A stretch of 64,000 nucleotides of DNA. Origin: Flectobacillus roseus. Lineage in GTDB: Bacteria > Bacteroidota > Bacteroidia > Cytophagales > Spirosomataceae. Below are positions 37,301-45,282 of this stretch, piece by piece. Position 1 is the stretch's first letter, and every line of letters starts with the position of its first letter. Made by a program: the position numbers and the translations under genes. Location of the stretch: NCBI RefSeq assembly GCF_030056665.1, contig NZ_JASHIG010000035.1. One strand, given 5' to 3'. The notes under the pieces are model-generated. The model saw only the letters and a list, made by a program, of their open reading frames with translations, was not told the DNA's origin and did no database searches.

Positions 37301-37468
37301 GTAATTGTAGAAAAACAGGATATTGCTTACCGTTCCAAATATCTCAGTGATTTGATTCACATGACCATCAATCGGATATTTCCAGATGGTCAGCGCACGC
37401 ATGAGTTATTGATATATGATTTTATGAGCCGTTATTACAAATCGCTCATGGCTAGATCTAAGCAGTAG
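34379..37468 (+). CDS. Full-length LanB-type lantibiotic dehydratase, orphan
   Basis: A 1029-residue protein. Residues 1 to about 690 match the LanB glutamylation domain, including RMCSRCTPFGLFAGCAI: Arg80, Arg84 and Thr86 line up with the tRNA-Glu/glutamylation residues R83, R87 and T89 of NisB. Residues from about 745 to 1025 match the SpaB C-terminal elimination domain: SEWLYYKIYCG, then FIRYADPEKHIRLRFHL, then TYERELERYG, with a late His/Asn element HMTINRIF. In class I lanthipeptide pathways LanB glutamylates Ser/Thr of a precursor peptide and eliminates glutamate to give dehydroamino acids. No precursor, LanC cyclase, protease or dedicated exporter is visible on either side. It is monocistronic between a terminator and a convergent gene. 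Confidence 0.85.
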   Translation: MTTNYQFLPQLIIRTPAFAFNDDFDENFLFQLLENPQFTEALYLASPVLFEEAKALKNQEKVDAKKKQKVLFSLSKYYTRMCSRCTPFGLFAGCAIAEWSDQTSIQFAESFHRHTRLDMHYAGALAQRLAEIPEIAQRILYYPNSSQYRLGEEFRYVEYRYVNGKRQHQISAIDYSPYIDFILQKAQSGATLLELASSLVEDEITLEQALDFVAELINAQLLVSELEPAITGDTFTQQLITILARINHNGDLEGILSILQKVEEALQNIDKQAYNAVESYAQIMELLQPLGIPFEEGKLFQTDRINQLEQTFIQKDIQEDICEAIELLYQAQTPSENGTLQQFIDQFYERYDAQEVPLLVALDTEAGIGYGITGKNQLTPIAEGLSAKGQVSSTKSWQMGDWEQYLFQQWLEAYRQKAFQIDLQEKDIAQLYSDKPPMAASIPVMFRLTGDNQYPLYLENIGGSSAVNIIGRFAHASEGIWSVAKEITTQEQAQNPEVILAEIVHLPENRVGNIILHPAFRPYEIPYLAKSSVESAYQLSLDDLMVSVDIMARKVILRSKRLQKEIVPRLSNAHNYIHNAVPVYRFLGDLQHQGQTNSVGINWQKVYPDASFYPRVCFKNMILEPATWQLQRKDFEKLLKQPENQEALDLFLEEWKLPQRFVLSDSDNELLVNTHNSLSIQTFLDTIKNRSEIILKEFLHHPEANIFQNNQQKGFTNQVVAFLVKKEKHYSSKPTVAKPLESTQRSFALGSEWLYYKIYCGIQSAEVILSEAITPVLTYLKDANLIDNWFFIRYADPEKHIRLRFHLKDVNTIALVLTTINQALLVFKENNRISKILVDTYERELERYGANIIEETEQWFGADSDMVLGFINATSKENRDDLRWIFACKALDILLNDFDCTTQAKYALMESMRDSFAREFNLDKPMKLLLDAKFRENRKVLEQFLVLELEDEHEYAPLLSLIQARSMNSTSIVKVIVEKQDIAYRSKYLSDLIHMTINRIFPDGQRTHELLIYDFMSRYYKSLMARSKQ

Positions 37469-37490
37469 GCAACTTGGATGTTAGGTTAAT

Positions 37491-37646
37491 ACTGTACGAA
37501 GGATTTCTAATAATTTCAGATTTGGGATTTTTGATTTCGGAAATAAAGTAAAATGCCTCTATTTTTTACAAAATATAAAAGATTACACTTCCGAAATCCA
37601 ACATCCGATATCCGCAATAAACAGTTTTCATATTCCTTCGTACAGT
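37491..37646. repeat. 156-bp element bounded by 13-bp inverted repeats, TTTCGGA family inside
   Basis: ACTGTACGAAGGA (37491-37503) and TCCTTCGTACAGT (37634-37646) are perfect inverted ends. Inside are a TTTCAGATTTGGGATT-type arm (about 37516-37547) and its reverse-oriented partner at 37589-37617, the latter a 28/29 match to 3998-4026 in reverse complement. It fills the space between the convergent LanB and cytochrome peroxidase genes and may also serve as a bidirectional terminator. Confidence 0.75.
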
Positions 37647-37675
37647 CCATATTCACAATTCATCACTCACAACTC

Positions 37676-39424
37676 CTATCGATCTGTGAGCGTTTTGAGG
37701 AAAGCAATCAAGGCTGTTTTTTCGGCTTTGCTCAATTTGAGTTGTTCATCTGAAAGGGTTTGATTTTCCAGATTTACGCCTAAGCCTAAGGCACCACCAT
37801 GATCGTAAAAATCAATTACGGAGTTCAAATCTGGATAAGCGCCGTTGTGCATATAAGGTGCTGTTTTTTCAATATTGCGAATGGTGGGTGTTTTGAAAGC
37901 AAAATGCCAATCAGCAATTTGTGGATTGTACGTGCCACGTCCTAAATCTTTATCTATTGTTTTGCTCCGAGGTTGCTCAAAAACACCCAAAACTTCTGAT
38001 TCTGTTTTCTGAAAATCAGGAGGAACAGTTCCGTTAAATAATGGGAAAAAGTGACAAGTACCGCATTTGGCTTTTCCCATAAACAAATTGAAACCTACTT
38101 TTTCCGTTTCATCCAAAATGCCTTTTCCCTTCATATATTGGTCAAAACGACTATTGAAAGGAGATAGCGAGCGAACGTAAGACGCTATGGCATTTCTCAA
38201 ATGTCTAGTCTCTAGTTTACTTACTTTTGGAAAAGCTTTTTGAATAGCCTGCTTATATTTTTCATCCTTTTCGATGAGAGACAAGGCTTTTTCCAAATTC
38301 CCTTTCATTTCTAAAGGATTATGCACTACTTTTTCTGCTTGTTCTTCTAGGCTACTGACACTCAAATCATAAAATTGCTTGCTTTGTAAGCCCGCGTACA
38401 TGAGGGTAGGGGTATTGCGTTGCACTTGTTTTCCTGAAATACCTTTGGCTTTTTTGAGTCCATCAGTAAAAGCTTTATCAGGTTGATGGCAAGTACCACA
38501 ACTGATGCCATTTCCATTAGAAAGAACAGGGTCGAAAAATAGCATTTGTCCCAATTCACTTTTGGCTGGATTGGAATAGGATTCAGCATTATGCGTATAA
38601 AAATCGCCACTAAAAGCATTAGTATCAAAATATGAACTTGCTTCGGCAGAAAGAATACGAGTATCCTTCATTGGTGCTATTTTTTGGAGCTTTTGCCAAT
38701 TGACCAGACTTTTAGTCAGCGGTTGGATATACTGTTTGATGCACGTCATGGCATCGAAATTTTCGCTTTTTTGCGTTTCTAAAAATTGAATGCTTTCAGA
38801 AAATGCTTGCGCTAAATCCTTATCCACTTCTCCAAAAATATCTAAGTATTTAGGCAAATGAGCTAAGGCAGCTTTACTTTCGGCAATTTTGTTTTGCGAA
38901 AGAGGCGTATCAAATCCGCTTAATCCTAATGAACTTATTCTAAATAGCTCAAGTCGTGCCGCATCCAAACATTGGCTAGGCATGTACTCTAAATCCTGTA
39001 AGGTTTGGTATCTTTTAAGTTCTGTTTGAAGTTTGTTGATTTGATGAATTAGTTCTTGATGATTAGCGGTATCGATTTTCGGGAAAACATATTCTTCAAT
39101 CACCTGTAAACCACCAGGCTCATTAATCATATTTTCTTCTAGTTCTATCTCATTCAAAGGTGCGCCATTGACCAACCTGGTGGCAGAAGGCATGAAGTAT
39201 TCGGTAATAAATTCAATTTTTTTATAGGCTATTCTAGCTTGAAGAAAGGCGTTTTGTATAGAATCTTGTGGTTGCTTTGTAACTACCATTTGCTGTAGTT
39301 TTGATACTTGCTCATTCAAAATACCCAAATCTACTGCCATTTGTTTCTTGAAAGCAATGGTTGGATCTTCTGGTTTACAAGACCATAGCAAGGAAATAAA
39401 GAAAAGTAACGTATATTTTTTCAT
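37676..39424 (-). CDS. MauG/CcpA-type dihaem cytochrome c peroxidase lipoprotein
   Basis: A 582-residue protein with a lipoprotein signal (FFISLLWSC, Cys near 16). Residues about 20-230 form an all-helical domain with EYFMPSATRLVNGAPL and INEPGGLQVIEEYVFP, an N-terminal extension found in many Bacteroidota peroxidases and reminiscent of imelysin-type helices. Residues about 270-580 are the dihaem domain, with haem-binding CGTCH near residues 307-311 and again near 452-456, and the KTPTIRNIEKTAPYMHNGAYP segment. Family members reduce H2O2 or oxidise protein or small-molecule partners in the periplasm. It lies 95 bp downstream of the PhoX-like gene, same strand. Confidence 0.87.
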   Translation of the reverse strand: MKKYTLLFFISLLWSCKPEDPTIAFKKQMAVDLGILNEQVSKLQQMVVTKQPQDSIQNAFLQARIAYKKIEFITEYFMPSATRLVNGAPLNEIELEENMINEPGGLQVIEEYVFPKIDTANHQELIHQINKLQTELKRYQTLQDLEYMPSQCLDAARLELFRISSLGLSGFDTPLSQNKIAESKAALAHLPKYLDIFGEVDKDLAQAFSESIQFLETQKSENFDAMTCIKQYIQPLTKSLVNWQKLQKIAPMKDTRILSAEASSYFDTNAFSGDFYTHNAESYSNPAKSELGQMLFFDPVLSNGNGISCGTCHQPDKAFTDGLKKAKGISGKQVQRNTPTLMYAGLQSKQFYDLSVSSLEEQAEKVVHNPLEMKGNLEKALSLIEKDEKYKQAIQKAFPKVSKLETRHLRNAIASYVRSLSPFNSRFDQYMKGKGILDETEKVGFNLFMGKAKCGTCHFFPLFNGTVPPDFQKTESEVLGVFEQPRSKTIDKDLGRGTYNPQIADWHFAFKTPTIRNIEKTAPYMHNGAYPDLNSVIDFYDHGGALGLGVNLENQTLSDEQLKLSKAEKTALIAFLKTLTDR

Positions 39425-39519
39425 AATACTATTGAGAATAAAAATTGCCCCTGATTAAAATAACCAAGGGCAATATGACTAACGAGAGATTTTATTTATG
39501 ATTGATCTAGGATTTTCGT

Positions 39520-41007
39520 TTATCTTGGTACGCCAGACAAAATTACAACTTGTCCGCCTTCCGCGTATGATCCTGTGCTACTATCTGTAATACTTTTTGC
39601 AACAGTTGAGTTACTACCATCAGCATTACTGTATTTCATATCACGCCAAGTATGTGGGTGAATGTTCAATAAAAATGTGCCAGGAATACCTACAAGGTCA
39701 GAAATATCGTGCATAGCACCGTATTCCCAAGAGCTCAAAGTGTTCACGCTGATTGGGTTATATTTTGCATTGAAAGTGGCGTCTGTACGACGGTGGTTCA
39801 TTTCAATCATTGGTTTCAATGCTTTTGTAGCGATATTGTATTGCCACACACGACCATCATGCTTATTGTCAGCATAGAATGAGTCACCATCTTCCTGAAT
39901 GTAAACATAGTTTTCAGTTACACAAAGGTTGTCAGGGTTTACAATGCTGTTACCTGGGTCAACAACGCCGTCTACCAACGCTTCCAAGGTTCCTTTCAAT
40001 GGATTGCTAGCATCAAGAGCTAAGTGATACACACGTCCCCACATGGTTTTGCCAGCTACAGGAGTTTTCTTGTCACTTTGACTTACACCAGTCGCAGTAA
40101 AGTAAATATCACGATTTTTTGAAGCAGAACCTTTTCCGTAGTCAACATCCTCTACACGAGCAAATTGAATGGCATTTTTAGTAACTGAAAGTGCAGCGAT
40201 CTGAGCACCTGTCAAGGTTTTAGCATTTTCAATTTCTACAAATTCTACATCATATTTCTGTCCAACAGCAATATTGGTCTCGATAGGGTCATTGTTAGTT
40301 CTTTTCAAGAAATACAGTTTACCATTTGTCAAATCTCCAACCGTATTAGATACATAGGCTATCAACTGACCATTGGTATCATCTTCTCCGATAATAATAA
40401 CAGTTTTACCAGCAAAAGCTTCTTTTGGAAGTGGTACGGCATTTTCCATACTAGCTTTACCCAAAGCTGGCAATACTCTCGAAGCATCTTTTTTACCTGA
40501 AATATCAGCAAGAGGACTAATTCCATGTACTAAAGATTCGGCACCGCTTTCGCCAGCTGTCAAAAACATTGGTCCAAAACCATGAATTTCTGGTGTAGCT
40601 AATGTTGCTGAACACAAACGCCATGTTCCTCCGTCACCATCAAGAATGTATTCACCTTTGGTTGGTTTTAAGGTTTTGTCTAGATAAACTCTTGAAACCG
40701 AGCGAATAATTTCATGGTTGTTAATCAAAATAAAACCTTCGCCAGATGGATTCTTCATCAAGCCTGCACCATCTGGTTGTGCACCAAACACAAAATTTGG
40801 AGAGTCTGTCAGTTTGTCGTCTGAGCTAATAAGGGTATTGATTTTAACAGCATCAAAACCAGAAAGTGTTGTTACCAATGATGGGTTTACAGAATAGTCT
40901 TTGATGACAACAGGCGTACTTGGAACACCATTTTCATCTTTTTGACACGAAGTTAAACCAGCCAACGCCAATGACGATGCTAGAGAGATAGATAATAGTT
41001 TTTTCAT
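39520..41007 (-). CDS. PhoX/DUF839-family lipoprotein
   Basis: A 495-residue protein with a clear lipoprotein signal (LASSLALAGLTSC, then QKDENG). The mature part looks like the PhoX/DUF839 beta-propeller: PDGAGLMKNPSGEGFILINNHE early on, VDPGNSIVNPDNLCVTENYVYIQEDGD later, and an ending strand QVVILSG. PhoX enzymes are Ca2+/Fe-dependent periplasmic or surface phosphatases. The metal ligands cannot be confirmed by eye, so phosphatase activity is uncertain. It is followed by a cytochrome peroxidase gene and is divergent from hmgA. Confidence 0.75.
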   Translation of the reverse strand: MKKLLSISLASSLALAGLTSCQKDENGVPSTPVVIKDYSVNPSLVTTLSGFDAVKINTLISSDDKLTDSPNFVFGAQPDGAGLMKNPSGEGFILINNHEIIRSVSRVYLDKTLKPTKGEYILDGDGGTWRLCSATLATPEIHGFGPMFLTAGESGAESLVHGISPLADISGKKDASRVLPALGKASMENAVPLPKEAFAGKTVIIIGEDDTNGQLIAYVSNTVGDLTNGKLYFLKRTNNDPIETNIAVGQKYDVEFVEIENAKTLTGAQIAALSVTKNAIQFARVEDVDYGKGSASKNRDIYFTATGVSQSDKKTPVAGKTMWGRVYHLALDASNPLKGTLEALVDGVVDPGNSIVNPDNLCVTENYVYIQEDGDSFYADNKHDGRVWQYNIATKALKPMIEMNHRRTDATFNAKYNPISVNTLSSWEYGAMHDISDLVGIPGTFLLNIHPHTWRDMKYSNADGSNSTVAKSITDSSTGSYAEGGQVVILSGVPR

Positions 41008-41300
41008 AAATTATTAAATGCTTGTATGTGGTTGGGTTTCCAACCTTCATTTTGAATTTCGCTAGCAAAGGTAGGTCTACACTTTAGCCCAAAGTTTAGA
41101 GAAATATTAAGGGAATGTAAATCTATTGGGTCCTACATGATTGTTTATAGTTATTTCAGATTTAGGATTGCTGATTTCGGAGATATCAAAAAACTTCTTA
41201 AACATACTTTCACTATCCTTCCATCATGCAATTTTAGCTTTCTAAATAATTTTTAATCAATTTTTTCTTGGAATTAATCAATATAAATTTTAAAATTGCA
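41008..41300. repeat. Divergent spacer with single TTTCGGA-family arm
   Basis: The region upstream of the PhoX-like gene and hmgA. A single repeat arm at 41154-41187 (CAGATTTAGGATTGCTG, then ATTTCGGAGATATC) matches the reverse complement of 18838-18866 closely. No second arm is obvious. Promoters for both divergent genes must lie here. Confidence 0.65.
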
Positions 41301-41330
41301 TACTAATATTTGTTATGACAAATATTAGTA
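41301..41330. promoter_or_regulatory. Perfect 30-bp palindrome upstream of hmgA: candidate operator
   Basis: TACTAATATTTG (41301-41312) and CAAATATTAGTA (41319-41330) are perfect 12-bp inverted arms around TTATGA, ending 15 bp before the hmgA start. The size and symmetry fit a dimeric winged-helix repressor such as the MarR protein encoded at 44612. That link is inferred. Confidence 0.6.
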
Positions 41331-41345
41331 AAAACAATAATAGCC

Positions 41346-42506
41346 ATGCCAATATATCATCGTTTGGGGAATATTCCCTCCAAAAGACATATTCAGTTTG
41401 AGAAACCTACTGGAGGTTTGTTTTACGAAGAATTATTCGGAACGATTGGTTTCGATGGAATGTCTTCATTGTTGTATCATCACCACCGACCGACGCAGGT
41501 AAAGGAGATTCTCGAAAGTATTTCAACAGCGCCCAAAATTGCAGTTGATAAAAATATAGCTTCTCGCAAACTGGTCGGATTCAATGTTGCGCCTGCTCAA
41601 GATTTCTTGGACAGCCGAGTTACTTTGATGGTTAACAATGACTTGCACATTGGTGTGGCGGCTCCACAGCAATCACTTCGCACTTACTATTATAAAAATG
41701 CAGACGCAGACGAACTTTTATTTATTCATAAAGGAAAAGGGACTTTGCGTACCATGATGGGAAATATCCCTTTTGAGTATGGCGATTATCTCGTGATTCC
41801 AAGAGGGATGATTTACCAAATTGATTTTGACACAACAGATAACCGTCTGTTTTTTGTGGAATCTTTTCATCCAATTTATACCCCAAAAAGATATCGCAAT
41901 CATTTTGGGCAAATGATGGAGCACTCACCTTTTTGCGAGCGAGATTATAAGTTGCCTCAACAGCTTGAAACACACGATGAAACGGGTGATTTTTTGATAA
42001 AAATCAAAAAGCAACAAACGTTGCATTCGGTGGTATATGCTGCTCACCCCTTTGATGTAACAGGTTGGGATGGCTATAATTATCCATGGGGATTTTCGAT
42101 TCACAATTTCGAACCGATTACAGGGCGTATTCACCAACCACCGCCAGTGCATCAAACCTTCCATACCGATGCTTTTGTGGTTTGCTCGTTTTGTCCAAGG
42201 TTATACGACTATCATCCCAAGGGTATTCCAGCACCTTACAATCATTCCAATATCGATTCCGACGAAGTGTTGTATTATGTAGATGGTGATTTTATGAGTC
42301 GAAATGATATTGCTCAAGGACATATCTCACTGCACCCTGGGGGTATCCCACATGGGCCACACCCAGGAGCAATGGAACGCAGTATTGGTAAAACCGAAAC
42401 TCATGAATTGGCTGTGATGGTAGATACTTTTAGACCGTTGATGCTGACGGAGGCCGCCATGAAAATTGATGATGGAAAATACTACCAATCATGGCTTGAA
42501 AAATAA
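41346..42506 (+). CDS. hmgA: Homogentisate 1,2-dioxygenase
   Basis: A 386-residue cupin enzyme of the short Bacteroidota type. It begins MPIYHRLGNIPSKRHIQF and carries ELLFIHKGKGTLRTMMG with GDYLVIPRGMIYQ (first cupin), then HPGGIPHGPHPGAMERSIG with ETHELAVMVDT (iron-ligand region, His and Glu). It opens the ring of homogentisate to maleylacetoacetate in phenylalanine/tyrosine breakdown. It is first in the cluster, directly behind a palindromic candidate operator. phhA begins 34 bp after its stop. Confidence 0.92.
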   Translation: MPIYHRLGNIPSKRHIQFEKPTGGLFYEELFGTIGFDGMSSLLYHHHRPTQVKEILESISTAPKIAVDKNIASRKLVGFNVAPAQDFLDSRVTLMVNNDLHIGVAAPQQSLRTYYYKNADADELLFIHKGKGTLRTMMGNIPFEYGDYLVIPRGMIYQIDFDTTDNRLFFVESFHPIYTPKRYRNHFGQMMEHSPFCERDYKLPQQLETHDETGDFLIKIKKQQTLHSVVYAAHPFDVTGWDGYNYPWGFSIHNFEPITGRIHQPPPVHQTFHTDAFVVCSFCPRLYDYHPKGIPAPYNHSNIDSDEVLYYVDGDFMSRNDIAQGHISLHPGGIPHGPHPGAMERSIGKTETHELAVMVDTFRPLMLTEAAMKIDDGKYYQSWLEK

Positions 42507-42540
42507 TAATGTAGCTCACAACTCACAACTCATAAAGAAA

Positions 42541-43353
42541 ATGGAATACGATTTTAAACCTTTTTCGATGTCGCAAGACTATGATTCCTACACATCGGAT
42601 GATAGAGAAGTTTGGAAAATTCTTTTTGAGCGACAAATGGCACAACTGCCAAAGGTGGCAAGTAAAGAATATCTTGCGGGCTTAGAACGTGTGCAGTTTT
42701 CGCCCGAAAAAATCCCCAACTATGCCGAAACCAATGTATTGCTTAGAGGATATACGGGTTGGCAGATTCATGTGGTGCCAGGGCTGATTGCAAATCGACC
42801 GTTTTTTGAGTTAATGCAGGCCAAAAACTTTTGTGCTTCTACTTGGCTTCGAAAACGTGAGCAACTCGACTATTTGGAAGAACCTGATATGTTTCATGAC
42901 ATTTTTGGTCATGTGCCTTTACTGTCAAATCCTTCCATTTGCCATTTTTTAGAAGAATTGGCACGTATTGCCTTGCGATTTGTAGATGATGAGGAGGCAA
43001 TCGAATACATCGCTCGATTGTATTGGTATACCATTGAGTTCGGTTTGATTAGAGAAGATGGAGAACTGAAGATTTATGGAGCAGGAATTTTATCATCTTC
43101 AGGCGAAAGCGTGTATTCGCTCAAAGCCGATACCGTGGAACGAATTCCCTACGATATTGTCAAGATTTTTGATACTCCTTATATCAAAGACCATTATCAA
43201 GCCCAATACTTTGTGATTGATTCCTACGAAGATTTATTCCACTCTATTCCTATGATTGAGCAAGAATTAGAGAAACGAATGAATCTAAAACATAAGAAAA
43301 ATACTTTTACTTTTCACGACTCAGAAATCGGACAACATTATGCTAGTATCTGA
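42541..43353 (+). CDS. phhA: Phenylalanine 4-monooxygenase
   Basis: The start at 42541 (MEYDFKPFSMSQDYDSYTSDDREVW... region) is preferred to an in-frame ATG at 42466 that would overlap hmgA and add 25 unrelated residues. The 270-residue product is a bacterial-length aromatic amino acid hydroxylase, with the iron-binding motif EEPDMFHDIFGHVPLL (two His) and the third ligand region YWYTIEFGLI (Glu). It converts phenylalanine to tyrosine using O2 and a tetrahydropterin. No pterin-4a-carbinolamine dehydratase gene is in the window. It overlaps hpd by 14 bp, implying translational coupling. Confidence 0.92.
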   Translation: MEYDFKPFSMSQDYDSYTSDDREVWKILFERQMAQLPKVASKEYLAGLERVQFSPEKIPNYAETNVLLRGYTGWQIHVVPGLIANRPFFELMQAKNFCASTWLRKREQLDYLEEPDMFHDIFGHVPLLSNPSICHFLEELARIALRFVDDEEAIEYIARLYWYTIEFGLIREDGELKIYGAGILSSSGESVYSLKADTVERIPYDIVKIFDTPYIKDHYQAQYFVIDSYEDLFHSIPMIEQELEKRMNLKHKKNTFTFHDSEIGQHYASI

Positions 43354-44470
43354 AAATACCCTCGTCCCAGCCGAGGCAACTACCGACTTTTTGCCACTTA
43401 ATGGCACAGATTACATCGAAATGTATGTGGGTAATGCTCGCCAATCGGCGCATTATTTTCAAACTGCTTTTGGTTTTCAACCATTGGCGTATGCAGGTTT
43501 GAGCACTGGTTTGAAAGACCGTGAAAGCTATGTATTGATACAAGATAAAATTCGTTTGGTGCTTACGACTCCTTTGGTAGCTAATACTGAAATTGGTCGT
43601 CATATCGATTTGCATGGCGATGGTGTCAAAGCCGTTGCTTTGTGGGTCGATGATGCACGAAGTGCTTTTGATGAAACTACCAAACGTGGAGCTGTAGCTG
43701 TTTTTGAACCAACAGAAGAGTCTGATAAAAATGGCTCTGTGGTTCGTTCTGCTATCAAAACTTATGGCGATACCATCCATGTATTTGTAGAAAGAAAGGC
43801 CTATCAAGGAATTTTCTTACCAAACTTTGTTGCTTGGAATCCAAGCTATCAACCATCAGACTTAGGTTTGAAATATGTAGATCACATGGTTGGCAATGTG
43901 GGTTGGAACGAGATGAACACATGGACTACTTTTTACGAAAAAGTGATGGGCTTTACCCAGATGGTTTCGTTTGACGATAAAGATATTTCGACAGAATATA
44001 CGGCGCTGATGAGCAAGGTAATGTCAAACGGAAACGGTAGAATCAAATTTCCGATAAATGAACCTGCCGAAGGAAAGAAAAAATCACAAGTAGAAGAATA
44101 CCTTGATTTCTATGGAGGCTCTGGCGTACAACATATCGCTGTGGCGACCGATAATATCCTTGAAACGGTACAAGGAATGATGGCAAGAGGCGTAGAATTT
44201 TTGCAAGTACCTTCAAATTACTACGATTCTTTACTTGAAAGAGTTGGGCAAATAGATGAAGAAATTGAGTCACTTCGTGCCCTTAATATCTTGGTAGATA
44301 GGGATGAAGAAGGCTATTTATTGCAGATTTTTACCAAACCTGTAGTTTCAAGACCTACGGTGTTTTTTGAAATTATCCAAAGAAAAGGTGCCAAATCCTT
44401 CGGGAAGGGAAATTTTAAAGCACTTTTTGAGGCAATTGAAAGAGAACAAGCATTGAGAGGTACCCTTTAA
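43340..44470 (+). CDS. hpd: 4-hydroxyphenylpyruvate dioxygenase
   Basis: A 376-residue two-domain VOC enzyme. Iron ligands are visible as His in LKYVDHMVGNV, His in GVQHIAVATDNI and Glu in VFFEIIQRKGAKSFGKGNFKALFEAIEREQ, all in the usual order. It converts 4-hydroxyphenylpyruvate to homogentisate, the substrate of HmgA. The start overlaps the end of phhA by 14 bp. An aminotransferase that would supply its substrate from tyrosine is not present here. Confidence 0.93.
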   Translation: MLVSENTLVPAEATTDFLPLNGTDYIEMYVGNARQSAHYFQTAFGFQPLAYAGLSTGLKDRESYVLIQDKIRLVLTTPLVANTEIGRHIDLHGDGVKAVALWVDDARSAFDETTKRGAVAVFEPTEESDKNGSVVRSAIKTYGDTIHVFVERKAYQGIFLPNFVAWNPSYQPSDLGLKYVDHMVGNVGWNEMNTWTTFYEKVMGFTQMVSFDDKDISTEYTALMSKVMSNGNGRIKFPINEPAEGKKKSQVEEYLDFYGGSGVQHIAVATDNILETVQGMMARGVEFLQVPSNYYDSLLERVGQIDEEIESLRALNILVDRDEEGYLLQIFTKPVVSRPTVFFEIIQRKGAKSFGKGNFKALFEAIEREQALRGTL

Positions 44471-44611
44471 TCAATAGATTGGTGGTTTATTAGAAAAGCG
44501 TTGGTAGGTTATTGAGATTTTCTATTATATTTGAACACTAACAGTTGTTTTAACAAATACAACTTTAGCCATAACAAACTATCGCAATAATCATATATAC
44601 CTTTTTCTGAT

Positions 44612-45058
44612 ATGACTACCAATCCAAGCGACTCACGTGCGTATTTCTTCAAAATAGATACCACCATGAAAAAAATACGGCAGAGTCTCCAGAAAAAACT
44701 AGACGATGCCCAGCTTGATATTACGGTTGACCAATGGGTTTTGTTAGACCACATTTATAGAAGTCAAAAGAATGGCATTAGCCAAAACGAACTAGCCGAA
44801 ATGACGGTAAAAGATGCGCCCACTGTTACCAGAATTATTGATCTTCTGGTAAAAAAGGGGCTTGCCGAGCGTGCTATGGCCGAAAATGACCGCCGTCGAT
44901 TCAACATTACTTTGACTGCTGATGGAGAGAAGAAATTTCATGACGCTTTTCCAATCGTGGCCGAAGTAAGACGCAAGGGGTGGGGTGATTTGTCAGAAAA
45001 TGACTACCAAACTTTTGTTCGTATTCTTGATTCTATTTATAACAACATAACTGGTTAA
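44612..45058 (+). CDS. MarR-family transcriptional regulator
   Basis: A 148-residue winged-helix protein. The recognition-helix region ISQNELAEMTVKDAPTVTRIIDLLVKKGLAERAMAENDRRRFNITLTADG is typical MarR. It lies between hpd and fahA, all on the + strand, with 141 bp before it and 224 bp after it. Position suggests it controls aromatic amino acid breakdown, perhaps by binding the palindrome at 41301-41330 and releasing it with an aromatic ligand (inference). A weak partial copy of the palindrome half (TATTTG...CAAATA) lies upstream of this gene near 44529-44558. Confidence 0.87.
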   Translation: MTTNPSDSRAYFFKIDTTMKKIRQSLQKKLDDAQLDITVDQWVLLDHIYRSQKNGISQNELAEMTVKDAPTVTRIIDLLVKKGLAERAMAENDRRRFNITLTADGEKKFHDAFPIVAEVRRKGWGDLSENDYQTFVRILDSIYNNITG

Positions 45059-45282
45059 TTATAGAGAAACATCTCCTACAAACTCAATCGTTATCAGTAA
45101 ACCCTTCTTTTCATGGTGGTTTGCGGTTTAAGTAAAATGTTCTGTTCATAAGATTTGGAAATGTCTTCAATTCTTTTGACTTTCAGGTAGTTATGTTTGT
45201 GCGTGATTTCCTTCTGGTAATTGCACACAAACGTCAAACTGCCTTTTCCTATTTTACTGACCCCTTAATTTCATCCAAACTA

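Noticed and set aside
37516..37650. 44-codon minus-strand ORF beginning MDCTKEYENC next to the LanB gene, considered as a lanthipeptide precursor
   Set aside because: It lies entirely inside the repeated TTTCGGA element, has no leader motif and no Ser/Thr/Cys-rich core, so it is a by-product of the repeat.
42466..42540. Upstream start of phhA inside hmgA
   Set aside because: It would overlap hmgA and add residues unrelated to the hydroxylase; 42541 fits better.
45193..45282. 30-residue N-terminal extension of fumarylacetoacetase
   Set aside because: The family's N-terminal domain begins at the Met at 45283 or 45286.
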